A stretch of 29,102 bases of DNA from Phoronis ovalis (Eukaryota > Phoronida > Phoronidae): NCBI GenBank assembly GCA_028565635.1, contig JAOXYB010036173.1:1-29102 (forward strand). Reading direction: 5' to 3'. The notes under the pieces were generated by a model. It was not told the origin of the DNA and made no database searches. It saw nothing but the letters and a program-made list of their open reading frames with translations. A program made the translations under genes and the position numbers. This document shows, one piece after another, positions 20,340 to 29,102 of the stretch (position 1 is the stretch's first letter; each line of letters opens with the position of its first letter).

Positions 20340-22579
20340 ATGTATTCTAGAGCACACTTGTTGATTGAGCGGGATTTTATGAAGATTCAGAAAGAAAAAG
20401 AGCTGTGGGTTAGTTTGACTGTGTTTTATTTTTACTACCCAACATGGTATAATAAAAATTTAAGTATTAAATGAAATAAAAAATTATAAACTTTATCTAT
20501 AGTTACTTTATGCACCTGTATTGTCTGTAGTTTGTTATTTATGAGACTGTACCTACAGACTTCAATATATTTTTGATAAATCACTGGCTTAATGCAAGAT
20601 TATCAGATAACTTATGTTTTGGAAAAATCCTCACAACTGCTTGTTGGTGCTGATTACTGAAAGAATGGTTCGTAATTTGAAAATTAAAATTAGAAGTAAT
20701 CGAAATTTAATTTTGTTTTAGGGAATCAAAGCTTTCCCGCTTAATGATGACAACATGTTTGAATGGGTTGCAAAAATTCAAGGCCTTAAAGGAACACCAT
20801 GGCAAGGTAACAATAGCCTTATTTCTCATGGCTGTTCCATCAGTGGATCCCGATTATTATTTAAGTGTAATCTGTCATGTTTCAGATACATGAGTAAAGT
20901 TTCTGACAAAACCCCTTGAGGTGCCAAAACCCCTTGAGGTGCCAGAATTGTAAAATAGTGCATACTGATGGCAGGCAGAGGCAAGGAACAGGTTAATCAA
21001 TGCTCGAGCATCAGTATATAGTTGTCATTTCTCTACGAAATACCTCATTTTAAAAATATTTTTTTTATTCTGGTACAACCAGCTTGCATATGTATAATTT
21101 TACTCCATGATTTTATTATCTTGTTAATGTTTCAGATGGTGTTTTTAGAATTTACATAAAATTTGATGAAAAATATAATTACCAGCCACCACAGATTTGC
21201 TTTCACACTGTGCCTTTTCATCCTAACAGTAAGTGGAAGTTTTCAGTTATTTTTAATGTAAAAAATAAAATTATGTTACATTTAGGTTTCATGTATAAGT
21301 ACATTTTCAGAAATCAGCGTAATTCTTATTACACCTCAAAGTGTTACCAACAGTTAAATTTAATATGTATTAGGATGTATGAAGTATGGATGAACAAGAA
21401 AATATGCTTATAGTCAAATCTAATAAGATTAGAACAATAAGTTCATTATAAAAGCTGACAATGTCCCCTGAATATTTTTACACTGTTTGATGAATCATTA
21501 ACTAGTCCATATGTTCTGGAATATGTGCCACAAAAATTAACAATTACTGCCATTCCTTACATAGTATACAAATGTCTGCTGAGTATTTGGCTGCTTTAAT
21601 TAACAAAAATATGTCTGTTTTTTACAGTTGATCCAATTACAGGGAAACCATGCATAAGCTTCCTAGAAGATCAGTCACAATGGCATGAGTCATACAGCTT
21701 ATTACATGTCTTACTCACTATGCAGGTGATGTGAATTGAAGGAACTTGAGGTGTTGTTGCACCTAACAAATTGTGCTATTTTAGAAATCTTATTTTGATA
21801 GCCATGCAGATGTAATTTTTTGCATTATTTCCCTCTTAACCCATTAGCAATGCACTGGAATCTGATATTAAAAAGCAATGTTCATCTGAATACAACTCAC
21901 ACTATTTGTCCTTTGTTTTATTGCCATTTGGTATGTTGCTAGGTTATACAGTGCACATTTAAATTTAACGTAACTGACATGGACATAGTGAGGCAACAAA
22001 AATGAGATACTTTTTGTCACCCAACTCAAGATTTGGAGTAGATATTAAGCAATAATTGCTGATAAAATTAAATTTGTTCAAACTTCCACAAATGCACATT
22101 TTTTAAAGAAGCTGAAATATTTAAATATACATTTGTAGTGATTTATTATTAATGATGTTTGTTGGCGTACTAAGTATCATTCTTATGTTTAACTGTCGAA
22201 CCTCATAAGAAGTTATTTTTTACAGACCATGCTTTCAAACCCAGAGTTACATAACCCAGTTAACCCTGATGCAGCAGCTATGTATGAAGAAAGACCTGCA
22301 TTTTACAAAGAAATAGTTCAAGACTGTGTCACGGCAAGTCAGAGGGTAGAAAGTAAGTAATTTGTCCTTGAAAATTAAGCACGGTTTCACATTTATTATA
22401 TGAGATGTAGAGGCATCTCTAAAAAAGAAAAATGGGGTTGGTGGATTTCAGATCAATCTAATGTTTGGAAAAGTAACTGCAACATTTTTAGTGAAAAGTG
22501 ATATTAGAAATAAAGGATTGAGATTTTTATATTATATATTTTGTTTTATTTTTTGTCTCAAAAATCATATAGAGCTTAA

Positions 22580-22615
<36 letters not shown>

Positions 22616-24639
22616 TTGATACTGTCTTTGAATTTTTAAGTGGGTATAGAGGCCGAGATTTCTGAAAAGCCCATACCAATGGTTGATCTTAGTACAAAGA
22701 AACCAGAGAATCAAGAGATACCAAGTGTGCAACATGTGCCACATGATATGACTGTTACTAAATTATCATTCGAAGATTATCACATTGCATGGAAAGGAAT
22801 AGCAACATCTAAGAATTCAAGAAAGGAAAAGAACGAATGTAAGTTTGTCATCTCATTGTTGTTTGTTTATGCTATAATTCAACTAGACTTATAATAATAA
22901 TTAAGTTAATATATTGACTGCAGTTTGATAATTTTATATTAAGAAGAAATAAGATTAGCTTAAAAAATAATGTTATGTGCATCATACATATACTCGTACC
23001 CCCTACTATGTTGTATGATATGTCTTTAGCTGCAAACACAAAGATGATTCGAAAAAGGATGTTTAAAGGGAATTTTAGGCTAGGTGATATTTTGAATCAA
23101 TTTTGAAAAGTAGATGAAATGTCAATCTGAAACTTTGACTTTTTTGCAATTTTCCCATTAATTGAGCATTTGAGATTCATTCCTTTGAACCACCTCTGGA
23201 GAACAACCCTTCATGGTATGTCTGTAGGTGGAAAAATGAAGCATTGTCTGGACGATTCCAAGGTCAATGCAATGAATACCACAGGTGGGTGGTTACAAGT
23301 AAAAAATGTTATAAAAAATAAAGAACTGTTTCAGATTGCTAATACTGCTACTGTACTCCATGAAATAATGACTACTTTTGTAGACTTGGAAAGCTTACAA
23401 GAAAAGCCTGATTTACAGAAGTTGCATTTTGGGATGACCAAGGATGAATTAGAACGGAAACTTCAGCTTCAAACTATTGAGTAGGTTGTTTTGGGGCTTG
23501 GCTGCTGGCCAAGGAATAAGAATGTGGTCAGGAGCAACAGACTGAGAAAAAATGCAGATGCTTGTTCAAGTTGTCACCTACTAGGAAAATATAGAAAGTA
23601 ACAATATAGTTCTGTAATTTTTTGCTGTGTTGTGCCTTTATCCAATTAAATTTTTGTGGTGGCATGACCATTAACTTTTTTGCTAGCTGAAGATCACCTC
23701 GTGAGTAATCCCATTAATTTCAATAAAAAAAATTGTTTAGAAAGCTTGTTCTTATTTTGTGCAATATAATGCACTAACTTTCGATTAACAGTATTCACCT
23801 CTCCCCCACTCACAGTACACAGCGAGAAATGCCCACTTTACATTGTTAGTACTATTTCCAAGCCAGGTCTCCTACTGTTAACTTTTAACACCACGTGAAG
23901 ATAATTAAGTGCTTGCTCACTTATTTTACAAGTGAGATTTTTTCTTTTGTAGACATCAAACTTTGTTTTATGGTAGAACAAAAATAAAAAAAGATGAAGA
24001 AGATCGTTTAAAAGAAGCCAAACTAGCAGAAATTGAAAAAATGAAAAAAATGTATTTACCAAAAAGAAATACAGGTGTGTTTTCTTTTAACGTAGTTTGA
24101 ATTATAATTATTTATGTATATGATAATTTCTATTTGCACAGAAAAATATCTGATACACATTTTATAGTTGTTCTATTTCTGTCTAATGACGCATTTCGCT
24201 TGTGCAGCCAAAAGACCCTATAAAATGCAGATTATCCTATGCAGACGTATGTCAATCTTATATACTTAGATGATGTTGCAGATTCCATATTAAAATTTTC
24301 CGAAGTAACATGCTCCTAGTCTATTGAGCCTTACATTGCATCCTTCCTGTATGTTACTCCAGCCTGTATTTCGGGGACAATCACCACATACTATCACTCA
24401 TAACACAACTTGAAAGCCTTCATGTTATATCTATATGTACACTTGTATTTTGTTTTCTAGCAACACCACGGAGTAATTACAGTACACCTATGCCACATTC
24501 ACAGAATTCATCTAAAGACAAACTAATTAGTGACCCACCACAGAACACACCCAGAGAAACTACTATGGGCTCACATTGGGAGAATGAAGTCGATGATTTA
24601 GTGGCATGGACTACCAAATTAGACGAAGCAAGTTTATGA
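20340..24639 (+). CDS. UBE2U: ubiquitin-conjugating enzyme E2 U (9 main coding exons, 362 aa)
   Basis: E2 enzyme that takes ubiquitin from E1 as a cysteine thioester. The exons are 20340-20408, 20722-20806, 21136-21228, 21628-21725, 22226-22352, 22641-22838, 23167-23284, 23953-24074 and 24461-24639, all GT-AG with matching phases, 362 aa; human is about 320. The start MYSRAHLLIERDF matches human MHGRAYLLLHRDF. The UBC fold (residues ~1-160) has VPFHPN with the HPN motif at 80-82 and catalytic C91 in GKPCISFL, then TMLSNPELHNPVN. The long tail keeps the UBE2U-specific LSFEDYHIAWKGIATSK, a WKNEALSGRF segment, a Lys/Glu-rich helix (about EEDRLKEAKLAEIEKMKKM) and the conserved end EVDDLVAWTTKLDEASL. 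An upstream exon at 19551 may add eight residues. The acceptor at 23166 is the least certain. Intron 6 has a (TA)n tract. It is convergent with SLC35D. Confidence 0.93.
20908..20943. repeat. perfect 18-bp tandem duplication in UBE2U intron
   Basis: AAAACCCCTTGAGGTGCC occurs twice back to back without a mismatch. It is a small recent duplication within an intron. Confidence 0.95.
22582..22610. repeat. (AT)n microsatellite in UBE2U intron
   Basis: About 14 AT units just before the exon at 22641, about 30 bp from the acceptor, so length changes could affect the branch-point region. Confidence 0.95.
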
Positions 24640-26754
24640 GTGGGAGAAATGTGTTATAATTGTTACTTAGTTCTTTCCAAGCCTGGATTGTGTACCTTCT
24701 AGTGAAACTGTGATGGCTGCTAAGAATACATGTGTTGTCTGTTCTTAGTATTGAACTTCAGTCATCTTTCATTTTAAATCTAACAATCCTGGTGTGAAGT
24801 TTGTCAAGAGACTCATTTGTCTAAGATACAGCTGTAATTAAGGTGTTTTTTCATCCATGTTTCTGGGCATAAATCTATTAAACTGAGTTTTCCCAAAACA
24901 AGCCATGAATACTTATTTCCTATTTTACCCCTAAAAACTGTACCAAAACACTTTCCTGCATCATTTTTGACATTTTGTAAACAGGATATCTGTATGCTTG
25001 GAAAGTTGCACCATTTAATAAATACAATGAAAGAACAATTAAAGGTGATCCAAGTTCTGTGAAATCACCAAAAGTGTAATAATAATGGCTGTGGCATAAA
25101 CAACAGCCAATAATGACAGTAAAGTAGGAACTGTACGCCAAGTAAGTCTAAAATTAACAAAAAGTAGATTGTTAAATGGTATATGAAGATGGAAAACCTG
25201 GTTTTATTATTCCATTAAAAACTTCATTTCAAATTTGATTTTCCATAATATACAGCTTCATTAAATGCAAATAGTTATGAAGTGTTTTCTTTGCCTACAA
25301 AAATAAATAATTATAATACATTTCCAATTATAGATCTTAGAATGATTCTTCTTATAGCAATATGTATCACAACCATAAATGCTTCTTCTAAAGTTATCAA
25401 AATGCACCAACAGATAACTTATCTGTACTGTTTCAAGTTAGCAGTACATGCACAATTTTTTTTAAATGCATATTTTGAACATGATGTAACATATGACATG
25501 TTTAGTACCTAAAAATATACATTGATTTAGCAAACCTTATCTAATTAAAAAACTGTTCAAATTTAAAATTATCAACCCGGACTAACAATGACATTGTAGC
25601 TGGATTTGAAAATATAGAATGCACACACACTCAAGTCACTGTGCATTTTGTATGCAGCGACTTTACAATGAACTGAAGAACACAGATCTAAAGCTAACGA
25701 TATCAGTGGTACCAACCAATAATCTAAGCTGGGAAGCTGGAATGATTACAATCAAGGGATAATCTAGACACTTCTTATTTTATCAGACATTTTAGGAAAA
25801 AAGTTTAGCTTTATAAAACATATTTGGACATTTCTGGTTTCAAAGAGGTGATATTTTAAATTTAATGTATACCATCAAATTTCAGTTATATTATTATACA
25901 ACTTCAAATATTTCACAGCCAATGTTATCTTTTGTTTGGTATTCCTTAATGCAGAGATCATTGAATGGTACCACTAAATACTATATCCAGATCTTTTTAT
26001 ACCAATATCAAAGGTATGTAGGTAGGTAGCAAGATGTATTACATAAGCATGCAGCACAGTAAACATAAAAATAATGGAGCATGCTCACAACTAACTTAAA
26101 ACCCAAACAGAGAAGAAATTCAAAGTAAAACAATGTTAAGTAATATCAGCAACTACCTTTTAGTGCAGATGTGATTGCCTTTACTCTAAAATAAAATCAT
26201 AACAAAAATAATACAAATAAAAAATGAGAAATATAATACTTGTATAGTGCAAAAACAGATGAGGCTTTTGCCGCCATTGTCAGTATCTGAGACAACATTG
26301 CAAATGATGTGACATATGTCAAGATCCTTTTATTACTTTCACATACATAATATTCCATATATATATATATATATATAGCATAGCACCTGATAAATTATGA
26401 GTAATCATGTAATCCTAAACCTGCCCACATTGAAAGAAAGATATGCTGGCTTTTGTATGAGTGAAACACTGTTAAACAAACACATTTTCAATGAATAAAC
26501 TTGTCTAGTAAAAGTACAATTATAAAGTATTGTCTAGATTATATCCAAGGAAAAAGTTACAAGCTGTAAGAAAATAAATTCAAATCCCAGAAATGTCACC
26601 AATACAAGAAACCTACAGAACGTTTATTTTAATAAATTTTACACTAAGAGCACAATCATTCAAAATTATCACAGTTTAGAAAGGTAAACCTAAGTAGCAT
26701 GAGACATCATATATGAGTATCAAAGAATTTCACATTTTAAATAATAGCTAATTA
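24640..26754. other. 3' UTRs/intergenic DNA between convergent UBE2U and SLC35D
   Basis: AT-rich and without a recognised gene. Poly(A) candidates for UBE2U are ATTAAA near 24877 and AATAAA at 25017-25022. On the minus strand, AATAAA (plus TTTATT at 26623-26628) could end a long SLC35D 3' UTR. A short (AT)n tract lies at 26357-26377. A minus-strand open frame at 24920-25141 has no splice or family support. Confidence 0.5.
26357..26377. repeat. (AT)n microsatellite
   Basis: About ten AT units in the intergenic region or SLC35D 3' UTR. Confidence 0.9.
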
Positions 26755-27239
26755 GATTAAGTACATTTTTGACAAGGACTCTAAAATTGACTCAAAATGC
26801 AGTGTAGATTACAGGCCTACCTAACCAGCATAGACTCGAACCGTCAATCTGCACTCGCGCATCTGCTTCCTACCATTTGAACCCTTTTTCCGTCATTTCT
26901 GTAGACTTGCACAAGTTGCTAGGAACTTGTACAGGTTTCCAGAGACTCGAACACTTGTCAAACAGCCTGAGGTCCAAGTCTCTGGAAATCTGTACGAGTT
27001 CCTGGCAACTTGTGCAAGTCTACAGAAACGACAGTTCGAGAAGCGGAAAAAGGTATTGAATGGTAGGAAACAGGTGCACAAGTGTGGATTGATGGTTCGA
27101 GTCTACGCTGGTTAGGTAGGCCTGGATTAAGTACATTTTTAACAAAATTAATAAAGAATCTAAAATTGACTCAAAATGCAGTGTAGATTAAGTACATTTT
27201 TAACAAATAAGGAATCTACAATTGACTCAAAATGCAGCA
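26755..27239. repeat. three-copy ~52-61 bp tandem repeat interrupted by a foldback element
   Basis: The unit begins GATTAAGTACATTTTT, contains TCTAAAATTGACTCAAAATG and ends GCAGTGTA. Copies lie at 26755-26806, 27125-27185 and 27186-27239, with small indels and substitutions between them. Copies 1 and 2 are separated by the 313-bp element at 26812-27124, so the array was contiguous before that insertion. Confidence 0.9.
26812..27124. mobile_element. 313-bp foldback (MITE-like) element with 5-bp target duplication GATTA
   Basis: The two halves are near-complete inverted copies around a short centre at about 26955-26980. The ends are CAGGCCTACCTAACCAGC and GCTGGTTAGGTAGGCCTG. It is flanked by GATTA at 26807-26811 and 27125-27129. 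The uninterrupted neighbouring tandem-repeat copy (GCAGTGTAGATTAAGTAC at about 27178-27195) shows the empty site with a single GATTA, so the boundaries and duplication length are firm. Both arms carry GGTTCGAGTCT or its complement, resembling a pol III B box. It has no coding capacity; open frames on both strands here are products of the palindrome. The superfamily is not assigned. Confidence 0.9.
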
Positions 27240-27514
27240 TTTTTCCACTGATTAATATTCAATTAATATAGTAAACCTTTGAAAATTGATCAACAGATGG
27301 AAGCACACATCACTTTGGCTGGATCATCTTGCAAACTGCATGATATCCTGTATTTGGAACATAATATTAATTCCATTCAGTCAAAAAGTCTGATGATAAT
27401 ATGATTGTAGAAGAAGAGTAACAAGATACAAGCACAGGTAAGCACCATCTTGCTAAACACACAAACAGTATCCAGGAGCATCTAGTACAGAATCAGTAAT
27501 CTAAAGGTTTCATA

Positions 27515-28809
27515 TTATACCGTTTCCACTAATTTTGCTGGTTGCAACTGTGTATTCTTTTCACTACTGTTGCTAGTCTCCGGTTTTGTAATGAATGTGA
27601 TGTATGTATAAAATAAACTACCAACAACGCTGAAACAAACAAAACAAAATTGATGTGTCTTTCTGAATATTTTTTTTTTAATTCTTTTTACTTGACACAA
27701 GAAAACATGATCCTTACATTATATTACTTTAACAAAAAATTATAATTTAATTAGTCTACTTTTTCCATTAACTAGTACACAAAATTATCCTCAAGGTGTG
27801 AATAAGTTACCAAACAGGACTAACCACCTTTAAAAGTCTACTTTTATATGTAGTATCTTGTAAACAATAAAATAAAGTCTGTGGTTTTATAGAGCATGTC
27901 TTTCCTTGTGACACCAAAAATGAATATTTAATATTCAGTTCTAGTAAAAGCAAATTAAGTACTATAACTAAATTCAGACAAGTACTGTAACAATTGAAAT
28001 GAGGCACTTATACAGCTGAAAATAAAATCCATTGGTATTGACAGCTAATATGTGCTTTATTAATTTCACCAAATGAAAGCTAGTCTACTGGTATCTTTAA
28101 ACAATTTCCACTTACCTAATATTTAAACCAATGAAATTTGTCCAGCTGAATATATAATCTCCACCAATAAATATACCAATGTATGTTATAAATAAATTCT
28201 ACAACAGAATATTAGTTTAGTTTTAATTCAGTGTGTTTCATACAGTAACTAATTGTTTAGAATACTGTGTAATTTATATTAAAAACAGGTCAATGTTTTT
28301 CTGATGCATCAGACCCAAATTATGAGTTTTTTATGAAATCGATGCTTTCCAGCTACAAGGGGTGTGCAATATAAAGATTTCAGCTCATCATTCAATCACA
28401 GTATTATTTTTTTGTTTGGGTCATCTTTAAAGATCAGAACAGCATGTCTCTATTCTGAAATAGCTGTATTTATAAAACAGTTAGTTTTATAGTTTGCTGA
28501 CAAATTTTAGGAACGGTCATGCAGGATTTTAAGTAATTTTGGGATAATATAAGCAGAGATTTTTGATCCACCATAAAAGGGAACAATCCTTGGTCACAAT
28601 GGTTAGTGCCAAACCATGGGAATGTTTTTAGAACAAACAGGATAATAGACTATAATTCTTACTTTTAACACTCCAATGATTGTTGTAGTGAGAGCTGAAT
28701 TATGAGATGTGCACAAAACAACAGAAAACATCAAAACAAAACCCATTATACATGACAATCCAAACTGCATGACAAATTTAGGATCTGACCAGCCTGGAAA
28801 ATCAAGTGC
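27515..28809 (-). CDS. SLC35D1: SLC35D-type nucleotide-sugar transporter, C-terminal three exons (partial)
   Basis: SLC35D proteins are ER/Golgi multi-pass antiporters that import UDP-sugars such as UDP-glucuronate and UDP-GalNAc for glycan synthesis. The exons on the minus strand are 28809-28663, 28198-28116 and 27629-27515. They have GT-AG borders and phases 0 and 2, giving the last 114 residues and stop TAA at 27515-27517. Visible features are a helix FGLSCIMGFVLMFSVVLC, the family motif HNSALTTTIIGVLKNL, a helix ITYIGIFIGGDYIFSWTNFIGLN, the last helix SVVGSLFYTYITF and a short hydrophilic cytosolic tail. These match SLC35D1 and SLC35D2 C-termini. GGDYIFSWTNF is closest to D1, but D1 and D2 cannot be separated firmly. 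The N-terminal exons lie beyond the right edge. It is convergent with UBE2U. Confidence 0.9.
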
Positions 28810-29102
28810 CTGAAAAAAATATCAATTAATTTATGTATTTATGACAGTTTAATTTAAAACTAGGTAAAGGGTACATATTAATAATATTTAGGTTACGAAC
28901 GCTTCATTTTTGAACATAAACACTGTATCTTGTTTTCACTATTTTGATGAAACTTCTTGCATACATTTTGAATGCTTCCATTTGCACTCATCTCTGGATA
29001 TCGATCGGAATATAAATGTATATCCGAAATATTTATAGTACTAAAGTTAAAATAGTTACCAGACGCTAAGAATTGTTCTTCAGTAATGCCAGGCATAAAA
29101 GA
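28810..29102 (-). other. SLC35D intron (no exon seen)
   Basis: Upstream of the exon ending at 28809 the minus strand shows the polypyrimidine acceptor ATTTTTTTCAG. The rest to the window edge has no SLC35D-like helix. A minus-strand open frame at 28893-29096 does not resemble the expected upstream transmembrane exons and is taken as chance. Confidence 0.6.

Noticed and set aside
23170-23333. Overlapping frame covering the UBE2U exon at 23167-23284
   Set aside because: The frame continuing from the previous exon (PPLENNPSWYVCRWKNEAL) fits UBE2U and gives correct phase to the next exon; the overlapping frame begins with TTG and is a shadow.
24920-25141. Minus-strand 73-codon open frame with hydrophobic stretches
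   Set aside because: It lies in the UBE2U 3' UTR region, has no splice signals and does not match SLC35D, whose C-terminus is fully accounted for at 27515.
26877-27115. Three overlapping open frames on both strands
   Set aside because: They are mirror-image products of the palindromic foldback element, not genes.
28893-29096. Minus-strand 67-codon open frame at the right edge
   Set aside because: It is hydrophilic and does not resemble the expected upstream transmembrane exon of SLC35D; it is probably intronic chance.
1-29102. CRISPR arrays, operons, ribosome binding sites, rRNA or tRNA genes
   Set aside because: The window is eukaryotic with spliced genes. No spaced direct-repeat array and no complete cloverleaf were found; the only B-box-like motif lies inside a foldback element.

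Overview
This window is animal nuclear DNA. Genes are split by short GT-AG introns, the intergenic DNA is AT-rich and carries (TA)n tracts and foldback elements, and the proteins are conserved metazoan families. The set is C9orf72, UBE2U, a Twinkle helicase that keeps cysteines in its N-terminal zinc-type region, DOHH and an SLC35D transporter. Together with the strong AT bias this suggests a non-vertebrate animal that has kept genes lost in flies and nematodes. The lineage cannot be fixed from the sequence alone.

Layout, left to right, with strictly alternating strands. (1) 1100-1219 (+): last coding exon of an unrecognised gene that starts outside the window. (2) 2884-5761 (-): deoxyhypusine hydroxylase (DOHH), 4 exons, 308 aa, complete; its first intron holds a 737-bp long-terminal-inverted-repeat element with a perfect 9-bp target duplication. 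(3) 7992-8252 (+): a possible small two-helix membrane protein, then 8598-13618 (+): a C9orf72 orthologue in 8 coding exons, about 790 aa, with a roughly 335-residue serine-rich segment inside the N-terminal longin region. A second, homologous last exon lies at 14261-14393. (4) 16768-18765 (-): intronless mitochondrial helicase Twinkle, 665 aa. (5) 19551 or 20340 to 24639 (+): UBE2U, a ubiquitin-conjugating enzyme with a long tail, 362-370 aa. (6) 27515-28809 (-): the last three coding exons of an SLC35D nucleotide-sugar transporter that continues past the right edge. The gap between (5) and (6) holds a tandem repeat interrupted by a 313-bp foldback element with a 5-bp target duplication.

The genes serve unrelated housekeeping roles: hypusination of eIF5A, autophagy/lysosome signalling, mtDNA replication, ubiquitination, and Golgi/ER sugar-nucleotide transport. 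DOHH/C9orf72 and TWNK/UBE2U are divergent pairs, each with a CpG- or ETS-type promoter candidate between them. UBE2U/SLC35D are convergent neighbours, which is notable because both human orthologues map to 1p31.3.

The most interesting observation is the C9orf72 locus: the duplicated, phase-matched alternative terminal exons and the large single-exon insertion in its longin domain.
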